DNA of 64,000 nt, taken from positions 1 through 64,000 of the forward strand of contig NZ_SOFL01000043.1 in the NCBI RefSeq assembly GCF_004402695.1, read 5' to 3'. The position numbers and the translations under genes are program-made. Of the stretch, positions 25,129 to 34,536 are shown one piece after another (position 1 is the first letter of the stretch; each line of letters opens with the position of its first letter). The notes below the pieces were generated by a model, which made no database searches, was not told the DNA's origin, and saw only the letters and a list, made by a program, of their open reading frames with translations. The DNA comes from Cryobacterium adonitolivorans (lineage in GTDB: Bacteria; Actinomycetota; Actinomycetes; Actinomycetales; Microbacteriaceae).

Positions 25129-25318
25129 CGAAGGGGCGCCAACTGCCATCTCACCGGCTCTCTCTCCCGCGACTTGCCACTTTGGGACCCTTCGGGCGCG
25201 CAAAAGGGGCGCCAAGTGCCATCTCGCAACCAGTTACACAGACTTACCGCAAGACGACCCTTCGCGCGCGCTGAAGCGGCACTTTGCGGCACCTCGCGAG
25301 GGAGCCGAGATGCCACAA
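25129..25318. repeat. Cluster of degenerate short repeats
   Basis: The gap between the epimerase and rbfA holds about five related units in both orientations, built on AAGTGGCAnCTCGC. Examples are AAGGGGCGCCAACTGCCATC at 25131, AAGGGGCGCCAAGTGCCATC at 25204, and on the minus strand AAAGTGGCAAGTCGCG (about 25170-25185) and TTTTGTGGCATCTCGG (about 25304-25319). No gene is visible in the stretch. Confidence 0.55.
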
Positions 25319-25354
25319 AAGGCCCCTTGACGCGGCTTGTCGTCAAGGGGCCTT
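25319..25354. terminator. Strong hairpin terminator (epimerase and rbfA, convergent)
   Basis: A perfect 14-base stem (AAGGCCCCTTGACG and its complement) with an 8-base loop lies between the convergent aldose epimerase and rbfA genes. It can stop transcription from both sides. Confidence 0.8.
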
Positions 25355-25379
25355 GTACGGCGATTCGTGTTGCTGAGCG

Positions 25380-25910
25380 CTAGAGCGCGTCGGGCTCCGT
25401 GGCAGCGGCGTGCCGGCCGGTGGGTGCCGGCGCGGCCTCCACCTCGTCCTCGTCGGTGTCGTCTTCGTCAGCGTTGTCGTCCTCGGCGTATTCGCGGGGC
25501 TTGACGTACGGGTCTTCGTCGCCGGCGTAGACGGCCGTGCGGGCCATCTCGCCCACCTGGGTGTCGCGTTCGCGTGCCTCACGGAGCAGGTCGTCGATGA
25601 GGGCGGCGTTCTCCGGGATGGCGTCGGCGATGAACTCGATCGAGGGTGTCAGCCGCGCGGTGATGTTCTTGCCGACCTCGCTGCGCATCATGCCGGTGGC
25701 GGCCTTGAGCGCTGCGGCGCTGTCCTTGCGCTCATCTTCGGAGCCGTAGACCGTGTAGAACACCGAGGCGTGCTGCAAGTCGCCGGTGACCTTGACGTCG
25801 GTGATGGTCACGAAGCCCAGTCGCGGGTCGCGGATGCCGCGTTCGAGCCGCTTGGCCACGATGACCTTGATGCGGTCCGCCATCTTCCTAGCGCGTGCCG
25901 GATCTACCAT
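25380..25910 (-). CDS. rbfA: Ribosome-binding factor A
   Basis: Helps mature the 30S subunit by binding 16S rRNA, with cold-shock importance in other bacteria. A 176-residue protein: the KH-like core (about residues 1-120) with RMADRIKVIVAKRLERG, GFVTITDVKVTGDLQHASVFY and LTPSIEFIADAIPEN, followed by an acidic tail (Asp/Glu-rich, about residues 135-160) longer than in E. coli. It follows infB on the minus strand, with a 184-base gap that holds a large hairpin. Confidence 0.92.
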   Translation of the reverse strand: MVDPARARKMADRIKVIVAKRLERGIRDPRLGFVTITDVKVTGDLQHASVFYTVYGSEDERKDSAAALKAATGMMRSEVGKNITARLTPSIEFIADAIPENAALIDDLLREARERDTQVGEMARTAVYAGDEDPYVKPREYAEDDNADEDDTDEDEVEAAPAPTGRHAAATEPDAL

Positions 25911-26004
25911 GATCTACTCCTAGTTTGTGGGTACTTCTTAACACTCTCAAGCCCTCCCCAACCATCGTATTGACGCTGGCGTTTCTGGGGGAGTGGGGGT
26001 CGGT

Positions 26005-26068
26005 GCTTGATCCCCCTCAGGGGAATCGGGGTAGGGGTCCCCGCTCTTCCCCTGAGGGGGGATCAAGC
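26005..26068 (-). terminator. Large hairpin between infB and rbfA
   Basis: Arms GCTTGATCCCC... and its complement (21 and 22 bases, one extra G in the second) flank a 21-base loop, just downstream of the infB stop at 26094 and upstream of rbfA. It may end or attenuate the nusA-infB transcript before rbfA, or stabilise the message end. Confidence 0.6.
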
Positions 26069-26093
26069 GGAGACCCCTTGCAACGAGAAGTTA

Positions 26094-28937
26094 TTAACCT
26101 CTCGGCTTTTCCTTCAATTCGATCGTCTCTATCTCATCGCCGATCTGGATGTCGTTGAACTTACCAAGACCGATACCGGCCTCGAAGTCCGTACGCACCT
26201 CGGTGACGTCATCCTTGAAGCGACGCAGCGACTCGATGGCCAGGTTGTCGCCCACGACGATGCCGTCGCGGATGACCCGCGCCTTGGCGTTTCGCGTGAT
26301 CGTTCCCGAACGCACGATGACACCGGCGACGTTTCCGAACTTGGACGAGCTGAAGACCTCGCGGATCTCGGCGATACCACTCTGCACTTCTTCGAACTCG
26401 GGCTTGAGCATTCCGGTGAGGGAAGACTCGATGTCCTCGAGCGCGTTGTAGATGACGGAGTAGAAACGCACGTCCACGCCTTCACGAGCCGCACGTTCGC
26501 GCGCCTTCGTGTCGGGACGAACGTTGAAGCCGATGATGATGGCGTTGTCGACGGTGGCGAGGTTGACGTCGCTCTCCGTGACCGCACCGACACCACGGTG
26601 GATGATGCGCAGCTGTACGGAGTCGTCGACCTCGATCTTGAGCAGCGACTCTTCGAGTGCCTCAACGGCACCGGAAACGTCACCCTTGATAATGAGGTTG
26701 AGCGATTCGACCTTGCCCTCTTCGAGTGCACGGGTGAAGTCCTCGAGGCTGATGCGCTTGCGGGCCTTGGCCAGCAGGGCGTTGCGCTCGGCGGCTTCGC
26801 GCTTCTCGGCGATCTGACGCGCGGTGCGGTCTTCCTCGATAACGAGGAAGGTGTCACCGGCGCGGGGAACGCTCGAGAGGCCCTGCACCTGGACGGCACG
26901 GGACGGCGTGGCAGCGAGAACGGCGTTGCCGTTTTCGTCGGCCATCGCACGTACGCGGCCGTAGGCGGTACCGGCGACGATCGAGTCGCCGACATGCAGC
27001 GTTCCGGACTGGATGAGCACCGTGGCGACTGCACCGCGGCCCTTGTCGAGCTTGGCCTCAATGGCCACACCGCGGGCATCCTTGTTCGGGTTGGCGCGCA
27101 TGTCGAGTCCGGCGTCTGCGGTGAGCAGGACGGCGTCGAGGATTTCCTGGATGCCGATCTTGTTCTTCGCCGACACGTCGACGAACATGACGTCTCCGCC
27201 GTACTCTTCGGCGACGAGGCCGAATTCGGTGAGCTGCTGGCGCACCTTCTGCGGGTTCGCACCGGCCTTGTCGATCTTGTTCACTGCGACCACGATCGGC
27301 ACGTTGGCGGCCTGGGCGTGGTTGAGCGCCTCAATCGTCTGCGGCATGATGCCGTCATCGGCCGCGACCACGAGGATCGCGATGTCGGTGACCTGCGCAC
27401 CACGAGCACGCATGGCGGTGAACGCCTCGTGGCCGGGGGTGTCAATGAAGGTGATGGCACGTTCGATGCCCTCGTGCTCTGTAACCACCTGGTAGGCACC
27501 GATGTGCTGGGTGATGCCACCGGCTTCACCGGCAGCGACCTTGGCGTTGCGGATGGCGTCGAGCAGCGCGGTCTTACCGTGGTCGACGTGACCCATGACG
27601 GTGACGACGGGAGGACGGACTTCGAGCTCTTCGTCGGTCTCGTCGGCCAGCTCCTGGTCGATGTCGATATCGAAGGCGAGAAGCAGCTCGCGGTCTTCGT
27701 CGTCGGGCGAGACCATCTGGATCTTGTAACCCAGCTCGCTGCCCAGCACATCGAAGGTGGCCTCGTCGAGCGACTCGGTCGCCGTTGCCATCTCACCGAG
27801 GTGGAACAGCACGGTGACCAGGTTGCCCGGGCTCGCGTCGATCTTGTCGGCGAAGTCGGTGATCGAGGCACCGCGGCGCAGACGCACCACGGTTCCGCCG
27901 TCGCCACGGGGGACGCTGACGCCACCCAGCGACGGAGCCTCGCGCAGCTCGAACTCAGCCCTCTTCGTACGCTTCGACTTGCGTGCCTTGTTCTTGCCGC
28001 CTCCGCGACCGAACGCACCAGCGGTTCCACCGCCGGGACCACGGCCACGACCACCGGCGCCGCCGCCACCGGCGGGGCGGGGCGGGCCGAAGCCGGGTGC
28101 TCCGGCAGGTGCACCGGGACGGGTGAAGCCGGGGCGTGCGCCACCGGCGCCGCCCGGTGCGCCACCGGGACGCTGGAAGCCACCCGGGCGCTGGCCGAAG
28201 CCGGTCGGGCGGGGTGCCTGGCCGGGTCCACCCGGACGCGGGGCGCCGGGGCGGGGTGCGGCGGGACGGGGGATGTTGCTGGGCGAGGACGTGGACGGCG
28301 GACGCTGTCCCATGCCCTGCGCACTAGCGAACGGGTTGTTGCCCGGACGCGGGGTGGGGGTCTTGCCCATGCCCTGGTTGCTGGCGAACGGGTTGTTTCC
28401 CGGACGCGCTCCCGGACGCGGGACGCTGCTGCTGCCGGGCTTGGCAGCCGGAGCCGCGTCGCCGTCGGCCTTGGCGGCCGGGGTGGCTGCCTCGGTGGTC
28501 GCGGTCTCGGTCGCGGCGGCGCCGGACTCGGCGGCGGCCTTCTCGGCTGCTGCGGCCTTCTCGGCGGCTGCGGCCTGGCGCTCGGCGACGGTCAGCGGTG
28601 CGGCCGGCATCGGCGGAGCATCCGCGGCGGGAGCCTCGACGACAGGTGCGGGCACCGGTGCGGCGGGACGTGCCGGGGACGGACGTGCGCCACCGGGCTT
28701 GGCCGTGGAGGTCGACGCGGGCTTTGCGGCGGCCGGGGCCACCGGAGCGGCAGCGGCGCCGCCGGTGGCGACTCCGTCAGCCTCAAGTGCTGCGCGCAGA
28801 CGGCGTGCAACGGGGGGTTCAACGCTGGAAGACGGTCCCTTGACGAACTCGCCCATCTCTTTCAATTTCGCAAGGGCTACCTTGCTGTCGACACCGAGCT
28901 CAGTTGCGATCTCGTGTACGCGTGGTTTCGCAGCCAC
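26094..28937 (-). CDS. infB: Translation initiation factor IF-2
   Basis: The GTPase that brings initiator tRNA to the 30S subunit. The start is taken as GTG 28937 because AGGAG lies just before it and the protein then opens [16 protein letters not shown], the normal IF-2 N-domain; an upstream in-frame start at 28961 is less likely. The 947 residues comprise the N-domain, a long Pro/Gly/Ala/Arg-rich linker (about 60-320), and the G-domain with [17 protein letters not shown] and NKIDK. Domains II to IV follow. The long low-complexity linker is typical of actinobacteria. Part of nusA-ylxR-infB. Confidence 0.97.
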   Translation of the reverse strand: MAAKPRVHEIATELGVDSKVALAKLKEMGEFVKGPSSSVEPPVARRLRAALEADGVATGGAAAAPVAPAAAKPASTSTAKPGGARPSPARPAAPVPAPVVEAPAADAPPMPAAPLTVAERQAAAAEKAAAAEKAAAESGAAATETATTEAATPAAKADGDAAPAAKPGSSSVPRPGARPGNNPFASNQGMGKTPTPRPGNNPFASAQGMGQRPPSTSSPSNIPRPAAPRPGAPRPGGPGQAPRPTGFGQRPGGFQRPGGAPGGAGGARPGFTRPGAPAGAPGFGPPRPAGGGGAGGRGRGPGGGTAGAFGRGGGKNKARKSKRTKRAEFELREAPSLGGVSVPRGDGGTVVRLRRGASITDFADKIDASPGNLVTVLFHLGEMATATESLDEATFDVLGSELGYKIQMVSPDDEDRELLLAFDIDIDQELADETDEELEVRPPVVTVMGHVDHGKTALLDAIRNAKVAAGEAGGITQHIGAYQVVTEHEGIERAITFIDTPGHEAFTAMRARGAQVTDIAILVVAADDGIMPQTIEALNHAQAANVPIVVAVNKIDKAGANPQKVRQQLTEFGLVAEEYGGDVMFVDVSAKNKIGIQEILDAVLLTADAGLDMRANPNKDARGVAIEAKLDKGRGAVATVLIQSGTLHVGDSIVAGTAYGRVRAMADENGNAVLAATPSRAVQVQGLSSVPRAGDTFLVIEEDRTARQIAEKREAAERNALLAKARKRISLEDFTRALEEGKVESLNLIIKGDVSGAVEALEESLLKIEVDDSVQLRIIHRGVGAVTESDVNLATVDNAIIIGFNVRPDTKARERAAREGVDVRFYSVIYNALEDIESSLTGMLKPEFEEVQSGIAEIREVFSSSKFGNVAGVIVRSGTITRNAKARVIRDGIVVGDNLAIESLRRFKDDVTEVRTDFEAGIGLGKFNDIQIGDEIETIELKEKPRG

Positions 28938-29013
28938 AATTCTCCTGTTCCGGGCCTGCACCCGGAAAGGGGCAGACCGTTAGTAACGGACGGTTCTCAT
29001 TTCGAGCCGCTCA

Positions 29014-29271
29014 TTAGTTATCCATTAGCCAAGTCAGCCTGTTCTCTAGTTGTTTTGCGTCCAGGGGGCTGGTCACCCGAAGAGCACGCCCGAAAGCGCG
29101 TCGCCTCACGGCCTCCTGGAAGCACGCGATGGTGGGATGAATCCACGCGCCTCGCCCAGGGAGGGTGGCGGTTTCATCAACCACCAGGTCACAATTCTGG
29201 GCGACGATCCTCAGAAGTGAGGAGCGTGAGGCGCGGGAACGGCATCCAATGCACGTTCTAACGGGATCCAT
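29014..29271 (-). CDS. ylxR: YlxR-family RNA-binding protein
   Basis: An 85-residue YlxR (DUF448) protein with the N-terminal PVRTCIGCRSR signature, PGRGAWIHP and RRRAFGRALR. Bacterial YlxR proteins bind RNA and have been linked to RNase P in Bacillus-type bacteria. It lies between nusA (8 bases away) and infB (76 bases away) in the standard order and is almost certainly cotranscribed. Confidence 0.9.
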   Translation of the reverse strand: MDPVRTCIGCRSRASRSSLLRIVAQNCDLVVDETATLPGRGAWIHPTIACFQEAVRRRAFGRALRVTSPLDAKQLENRLTWLMDN

Positions 29272-29279
29272 CGTACCCC

Positions 29280-30290
29280 CTATTCGTCGTCCTCCAGAAT
29301 GCTGTCCGGCTGGATGTCGATTTTGGCGCCGGTCAGTTTGGCGGCGAGGCGGGCGTTTTGGCCCTCCTTGCCGATCGCGAGCGACAGCTGGTAGTCGGGC
29401 ACGAGGGCCCGAACTGCTTTGATCGACTCGTCGATGACGTAGGCGCTGGTGACCTTGGCGGGCGAGAGCGCGCTGGCCACGAAGGTGGCGAGGTCGGGCG
29501 AGTAGTCGACGATGTCGATTTTCTCGTTGTTGAGCTCCGCGGTCACCGCGCGAACGCGCTGGCCGAGCTCGCCGATGCAGGCACCCTTGGCGTTGACGCC
29601 GGGTTCGGTGGCGCGCACGGCGATCTTGGTGCGGTGGCCGGCCTCGCGGGCCAGTGACACGATCTCCACGACGCCGCTTGCGATCTCGGGGACCTCCAGC
29701 GCGAACAGGCGGCGCACGAGCGACGGGTGCGTGCGTGAGACGGTGATCTGCGGGCCCTTCATGCCGCGGCCGACGGCCGTGACGTACACCCGGATGCGCG
29801 AACCGTGCACGTAGCTTTCGCCGGGCACCTGCTCCTCAGGGGGAAGGATCGCCTCGATGGTGCCGAGGTCGACGTGGATCATGCGGGGGTTGGGGCCCTG
29901 CTGGATCACGCCGGCGACGATCTCGCCCTCGCGGCCCTTGAATTCACCGAGCACCGCGTCATCCGCGATGTCGCGAAGGCGCTGGTTGATGACCTGCTTG
30001 GCCGCGAATGCGGCAATGCGACCGAAGTCGTCGGGGTTGTCAACGGCTTCGCCGATGATGTTGCCCTCTTCGTCGTGCTCAGGAATGTAAATGTCGACGT
30101 GACCGGACTTGCGGTCGAGTACGACGCGAGCTCCGGGTTCTTCTTCCGCAGCCTGCTTCAGCGGCTCACCCTGGTGGGTGTGCTTGAGGTAGGCCGTCAG
30201 AATTGCTTGCTCGATGATCTGCACGAGTTCCTCGAAAGGAATCTCTTTCTCGCGCTCCATCAGCCGCAACACGCTGAGGTCGATGTCCAT
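29280..30290 (-). CDS. nusA: Transcription termination/antitermination factor NusA
   Basis: Binds RNA polymerase and RNA to control pausing and termination. A 336-residue protein of actinobacterial size: N-terminal polymerase-binding domain (about 1-125), S1 domain (ILPPEEQVPGESYVHGSRIRVYV, about 130-200), and two KH domains with GACIGELGQRVRAV and LAIGKEGQNARLAAKLTGAKI. No acidic repeats at the end, as is normal outside gammaproteobacteria. rimP, often just upstream, is absent: the next gene upstream is on the other strand. Confidence 0.95.
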   Translation of the reverse strand: MDIDLSVLRLMEREKEIPFEELVQIIEQAILTAYLKHTHQGEPLKQAAEEEPGARVVLDRKSGHVDIYIPEHDEEGNIIGEAVDNPDDFGRIAAFAAKQVINQRLRDIADDAVLGEFKGREGEIVAGVIQQGPNPRMIHVDLGTIEAILPPEEQVPGESYVHGSRIRVYVTAVGRGMKGPQITVSRTHPSLVRRLFALEVPEIASGVVEIVSLAREAGHRTKIAVRATEPGVNAKGACIGELGQRVRAVTAELNNEKIDIVDYSPDLATFVASALSPAKVTSAYVIDESIKAVRALVPDYQLSLAIGKEGQNARLAAKLTGAKIDIQPDSILEDDE

Positions 30291-30423
30291 GGCCGGCCTC
30301 CTCTATTCAGATCTTGCCGCCGCGAAACCGCGCAGCGGGCTTCTCCCTACGGTACCGGAATCCCGGCGCGCCCGTCACCCGCGCCGGCCCGACTTCACCC
30401 GTGGAGCCTGCCTCAGCGCTAGC

Positions 30424-31266
30424 ATGAGCCGCATGATGACACGCTCCCCCGCGCAGTCGGGCGCCCAGTCGGCCGGCGATGCCGCACGCAAGGCAGGCAA
30501 CAGCCGCCACCTCGAAACCCTGGCCAGGGTCGGTTACGCCGTGAACGGACTATTGCACGGCCTGATCGGAGCCATCGCGATCGGTGTCGCGGTCGGCAGT
30601 GCCGGTGGAAGCGCCGACCAGTCCGGCGCGCTTGTGCAGGTCGCGCAGTCCCCAGGTGGAATCTTCGTGCTTTGGCTCATCGTGGTCGGACTGGCCGCGC
30701 TGGGCGTGTGGCAGATCCTGCAGGGGTTCCTGGTGCCGGGCGGTGACCCCAAGAAGGTCTGGGCTCACCGTCTCAAGGAGATCGGAAAGGGAGTCGCCTA
30801 CCTCGCGGTCGCCGCCACCGCCCTCACGGTGGCGCTACAGGGGTCGGCCAACTCGTCGCAGAGCACGGCATCCGCCAGCGCGACAATCCTTGCGTTGCCT
30901 GGCGGGCCCATCCTGCTCATGCTGATCGGACTCGGCGTGCTCGCGATCGGCGCCTACTTCGTCTACAAGGGCGCCACGAAGAAATTCACCGAAGACCTGG
31001 CCGTGCCGTCCGGCACGATGGGCAAGGCCACTGTCGGGCTCGGCGTCGCCGGCTACGTGGCCAAGGGCATCGCCGTGGGAGTCGTCGGCGTCCTGGTGAT
31101 CGTGGCCGGGTTCACGGTGGACCCGAGCCAGTCGACCGGGCTAGACGGCGCACTGCGCTCGCTCGCCGCCCTGCCCTTTGGCATGGTCATCCTGGTGCTC
31201 GTCGGCGTGGGCCTGATCGCCTACGGCGTCTACTGCCTGTTCCGCGCCCGTTTCGCCCGCCTCTAA
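30424..31266 (+). CDS. DUF1206 multi-pass membrane protein
   Basis: A 280-residue protein with six membrane helices arranged as three repeated DUF1206 units. Each contains a pattern like ARVGYAVNGLLHGLIGAIAI, GVAYLAVAATALTVAL or GVAGYVAKGIAVGVVGVLV. Function unknown; the family is widespread in actinobacteria. ATG 30424 is chosen; ATG 30433 is also possible and an in-frame start at 30214 lies inside nusA. It stands alone, divergent from nusA and convergent with proS, in the place rimP would normally occupy. Confidence 0.8.
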   Translation: MSRMMTRSPAQSGAQSAGDAARKAGNSRHLETLARVGYAVNGLLHGLIGAIAIGVAVGSAGGSADQSGALVQVAQSPGGIFVLWLIVVGLAALGVWQILQGFLVPGGDPKKVWAHRLKEIGKGVAYLAVAATALTVALQGSANSSQSTASASATILALPGGPILLMLIGLGVLAIGAYFVYKGATKKFTEDLAVPSGTMGKATVGLGVAGYVAKGIAVGVVGVLVIVAGFTVDPSQSTGLDGALRSLAALPFGMVILVLVGVGLIAYGVYCLFRARFARL

Positions 31267-31280
31267 CTTGAGCCTGCTCG

Positions 31281-31337
31281 CGAAAGTGGTCATCCAGTTG
31301 CTTCAGCCTCGCTGAGGCAACCGGATGACCGCTTTCG
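31281..31337. terminator. Long bidirectional hairpin (DUF1206 gene and proS)
   Basis: Arms of 26 bases (CGAAAGTGGTCATCC... against GGATGACCGCTTTCG) with only three differences and a 5-base loop lie between two convergent genes. There is no U-tract. Confidence 0.7.
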
Positions 31338-31343
31338 GGCTGG

Positions 31344-33125
31344 TTAGGCGAAGTGGGCAGCCAGCTCCGTTACGGCCACCTGGGTGCGCTCACCGCTGCG
31401 GCGATCCCACAGTTCCACGATGCCGTCGGCCGCGCCGCGGCCCACGATCACGATGGTGGGGATACCGATCAGTTCGGCGTCGCCGAACTTGACGCCGGGC
31501 GAAACCTTGCGGCGGTCGTCGTACAGCACGTCGCGACCGGAGGCCTCGACCAGCGCGGTCACGGCCTCGCTGGTCTCGAAGACGATCTCGTCACGGCCGG
31601 TGGCGATCACGTGCACGTCGAACGGTGCCACGGCCTCGGGCCAGATCAGGCCCTTCTCGTCGTTGTTCAGTTCGGCGATCACGGCGAGGGCGCGGGTGAC
31701 GCCGATGCCGTATGAGCCCATCGTGACGGTGACGAGCTTGCCGTTCTCGTCGAGAACCTTCAGGCCCAGCGCCTCGGCGTATTTGCGGCCGAGCTGGAAA
31801 ACGTGGCCGATCTCCATGCCGCGGGCCAGTTCCACCGGCCCTGAACCGTCTGGGGCCGGATCGCCGGCGCGCACATCTGCAGCCTCGACGGTGCCGTCCG
31901 CGATGAAGTCACGGCCGGCGACGAGTCCGAAGACGTGACGCCCGGCCTCGTTGGCGCCGGTGATCCACTCGGTGCCGTCGACGATGCGCGGGTCGACGAG
32001 GTAGCGGATGCCGGTGGCCGATTCGGCGCCCAGCATCGCGCTGGCGGCAGACCACGGGCCGATGTAGCCCTTGACCAAGCCGGGGCGGCCGGGGATCTTG
32101 GCCAGTTTGGCGAAGTCGCCGTCGTTGGCGGCCTCGACCTCGGCGGGGGCGAAGGCCACCTCCACGCGCTTGAGGTCGACCTCGCGGTCGCCGGGCAGGC
32201 CGATGACCACGATCTCGCGGCTGCCGTCGGGCTGGACGAGGGCGAGCACGACGTTCTTGAGGGTGTCAGCGGCGGTCCACTCCCGCCCATCCGGGCGCGG
32301 CTGGCTGGCGTTGGCCGAATCGACGAGGGTCTGGATGGTGGGGGTGTCCGGGGTGTCTTGCACCTGGGCGGCGGGGAAACCGGTGACGTCGATCGACTCG
32401 GGCACCAGGGTGCGGAACGCCTCGACGTTGGCCGCGTAGCCGCCGGCGGAGCGCACGAAGGTGTCTTCACCGACCGGGGTGGGGTGCAGGAACTCTTCGC
32501 TCTTGGATCCGCCCATGGCGCCGGCATCCGCCTGCACCACAACGTATTCGAGGCCGAGGCGGGTGAAGATGCGCTCGTAGGCGTCGCGCTGGGCCTGGTA
32601 GCTGGTTTCGAGGCCGGCGTCGGTGTGGTCGAAGGAGTAGGCGTCCTTCATGGTGAACTCGCGGCCGCGCAACAGGCCGCCACGGGAGCGGGCCTCGTCG
32701 CGGTACTTGTCCTGGATCTGGAAGATCGACAGGGGCAGGTCCTTGTAGCTGTTGTAGAGGTCCTTCACCATCAGGGTAAAGACCTCTTCGTGGGTGGGGG
32801 CCAGCAGCAGGTCGCTGCCCTTGCGGTCCTGCAGACGGAACAGGCCGTCGCCGTACTCGTCCCAGCGGCCGGTGGTCTCATATGGTTCGCGCGGCAGCAG
32901 CGCCGGGAAGTGCACCTCGAAGGCGCCGGCGGCGGCCATCTCCTCGCGGATGATGGTCTCGATCTTCGCCTTGACCTTCAGGCCCAGCGGCAACCAGGCG
33001 AAGATGCCCGGAGCCTGACGCCGGATGTAGCCGGCCCGCACAAGCAGGCGGTGGCTGGTGACCTCGGCATCAGAGGGGTCTTCGCGAAGGGTCCGGAGGA
33101 AGTAGTTCGACATACGAATAGGCAC
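31344..33125 (-). CDS. proS: Prolyl-tRNA synthetase, bacterial type
   Basis: Charges tRNA-Pro. A 593-residue class II enzyme with motif 1 ([18 protein letters not shown]), motif 2 ([20 protein letters not shown] then [16 protein letters not shown]) and motif 3 ([15 protein letters not shown]). The bacterial editing insertion lies in the middle (about residues 225-400), and a C-terminal anticodon-binding domain ([12 protein letters not shown] and on) follows. The upstream gap to ispG holds a long hairpin. Confidence 0.96.
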   Translation of the reverse strand: MPIRMSNYFLRTLREDPSDAEVTSHRLLVRAGYIRRQAPGIFAWLPLGLKVKAKIETIIREEMAAAGAFEVHFPALLPREPYETTGRWDEYGDGLFRLQDRKGSDLLLAPTHEEVFTLMVKDLYNSYKDLPLSIFQIQDKYRDEARSRGGLLRGREFTMKDAYSFDHTDAGLETSYQAQRDAYERIFTRLGLEYVVVQADAGAMGGSKSEEFLHPTPVGEDTFVRSAGGYAANVEAFRTLVPESIDVTGFPAAQVQDTPDTPTIQTLVDSANASQPRPDGREWTAADTLKNVVLALVQPDGSREIVVIGLPGDREVDLKRVEVAFAPAEVEAANDGDFAKLAKIPGRPGLVKGYIGPWSAASAMLGAESATGIRYLVDPRIVDGTEWITGANEAGRHVFGLVAGRDFIADGTVEAADVRAGDPAPDGSGPVELARGMEIGHVFQLGRKYAEALGLKVLDENGKLVTVTMGSYGIGVTRALAVIAELNNDEKGLIWPEAVAPFDVHVIATGRDEIVFETSEAVTALVEASGRDVLYDDRRKVSPGVKFGDAELIGIPTIVIVGRGAADGIVELWDRRSGERTQVAVTELAAHFA

Positions 33126-33189
33126 GCACCTACTTTACGGCGCGAGCAGGCCGCCCGTCGGCGCGATCCCAGCAGCCGCGCCCACCGTA

Positions 33190-33253
33190 ACTGTTGCCCG
33201 AGCGGACAATTGCGCCCGGTACGCCGGACGCAAATGTCCGCTTCGGCAACAGT
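33190..33253 (-). repeat. Long imperfect palindrome upstream of proS
   Basis: Arms ACTGTTGCCCGAGCGGACA and its near-complement (25 bases, three mismatches) enclose a short GC-rich spacer. It lies between the ispG stop (33311) and the proS start (33125), on the same transcript orientation, so it may end the ispG message or act as a spacer element. Confidence 0.6.
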
Positions 33254-33310
33254 CAGCGCGAAGGTGCGCCCGTGGGAGGAGCGGCGGCCCGAGGGGCCGG
33301 CAAGGCCGGG

Positions 33311-34471
33311 CTAGTTGGCGCCGACCGTCACGACGGGGGCGCCGAGGGAGTCTTCGCTTGGCGGCATCTCGGCGGCCATGCGGTTGGCCTCCTCGATCAG
33401 GGTCGCCACGATCTCGGACTCCGGGACGGTCTTGATGACCTCACCGCGCACGAAGATCTGGCCCTTGCCGTTGCCGGATGCCACGCCGAGGTCGGCGTCG
33501 CGGGCCTCACCGGGTCCGTTGACGACGCAGCCCATCACGGCCACGCGGAGCGGCACGGTCATACCTTCGAGACCGTCGGTGACGTCGTTGGCGAGCTTGT
33601 AGACATCCACCTGGGCACGGCCGCAGCTGGGGCAGGAGACGATCTCAAGCTTGCGTTCGCGCAGGTTCAGCGACTGCAGGATCTGCAGTCCCACCTTGAT
33701 CTCCTCGGCGGGCGGGGCGCTGAGGGACACGCGGATGGTGTCGCCGATGCCCTCGCCGAGCAGGATGCCGAACGCCGTGGCGCTCTTGATGGTGCCCTGG
33801 AAGGACGGGCCGGCCTCGGTGACGCCGAGGTGAAGCGGCCAGTCGCCGCGCTCGGCCAGCAGACGGTAGGCCTTGACCATGATCACCGGGTCGTTGTGCT
33901 TGACCGAGATCTTGAAGTCGTGGAAGTCGTGCTCCTCGAACAGGCTGGCCTCCCACACGGCGCTCTCCACGAGAGCCTCCGCGGTGGCCTTGCCATACTT
34001 CTGCAACAGGCTGGGCTCGAGCGAGCCGGCGTTGACGCCGATGCGGATGGAGACGTCCGCGGCCTTGGCTGCGGCGGCGATCTTAGCGATCTGGTCGTCG
34101 AACTTGCGGATGTTGCCGGGGTTCACCCGCACGGCCGCGCAGCCGGCGTCGATGGCCGCGTACACGTAGCTCGGCTGGAAGTGGATGTCGGCGATAACCG
34201 GAATCTGGCTCTTCTTGGCGATGATCGGCAGCGCCTCGGCGTCGTCACGGCTCGGCACGGCGACGCGCACGATGTCACAGCCGGAGGCGGTGAGTTCGGC
34301 GATCTGCTGCAGGGTCGCGTTGATGTTCGTCGTCGGGGTCGTGGTCATCGACTGCACGCTGACTTGCGCGTCGCCTCCGACGAGGACCTTTCCGACCTTG
34401 ATCTGGCGAGACTTGCGTCGCGGAGCGAGGATTACGGGGACTTTGGGCGTACCCAGGTTTATAGCGGCCAC
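33311..34471 (-). CDS. ispG: 4-hydroxy-3-methylbut-2-enyl diphosphate synthase (IspG)
   Basis: Penultimate step of the MEP isoprenoid pathway; reduces MEcPP to HMBPP with a 4Fe-4S cluster. A 386-residue TIM-barrel protein with VQSMTTTPT, a barrel with [22 protein letters not shown], and [11 protein letters not shown] plus [13 protein letters not shown], which hold the cluster cysteines. Bacterial short form. It follows rseP and precedes proS. Confidence 0.96.
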   Translation of the reverse strand: MAAINLGTPKVPVILAPRRKSRQIKVGKVLVGGDAQVSVQSMTTTPTTNINATLQQIAELTASGCDIVRVAVPSRDDAEALPIIAKKSQIPVIADIHFQPSYVYAAIDAGCAAVRVNPGNIRKFDDQIAKIAAAAKAADVSIRIGVNAGSLEPSLLQKYGKATAEALVESAVWEASLFEEHDFHDFKISVKHNDPVIMVKAYRLLAERGDWPLHLGVTEAGPSFQGTIKSATAFGILLGEGIGDTIRVSLSAPPAEEIKVGLQILQSLNLRERKLEIVSCPSCGRAQVDVYKLANDVTDGLEGMTVPLRVAVMGCVVNGPGEARDADLGVASGNGKGQIFVRGEVIKTVPESEIVATLIEEANRMAAEMPPSEDSLGAPVVTVGAN

Positions 34472-34536
34472 GAATGTAGCTTACGCGTCGGGCATCCGGT
34501 GAAACTGAACCCTTCCCGAGCGGGCGGGGTGCGAGG

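Noticed and set aside
26007..29261. A 1084-residue open frame on the plus strand
   Set aside because: It is antisense to infB and ylxR, has repetitive Gly/Arg/Thr composition and no domain; open frames opposite GC-rich genes are expected.
33181..33260. An integrase attachment site at the long palindrome before proS
   Set aside because: No integrase, duplicated flanks or inserted genes are nearby; it fits better as one of the recurrent long hairpins.
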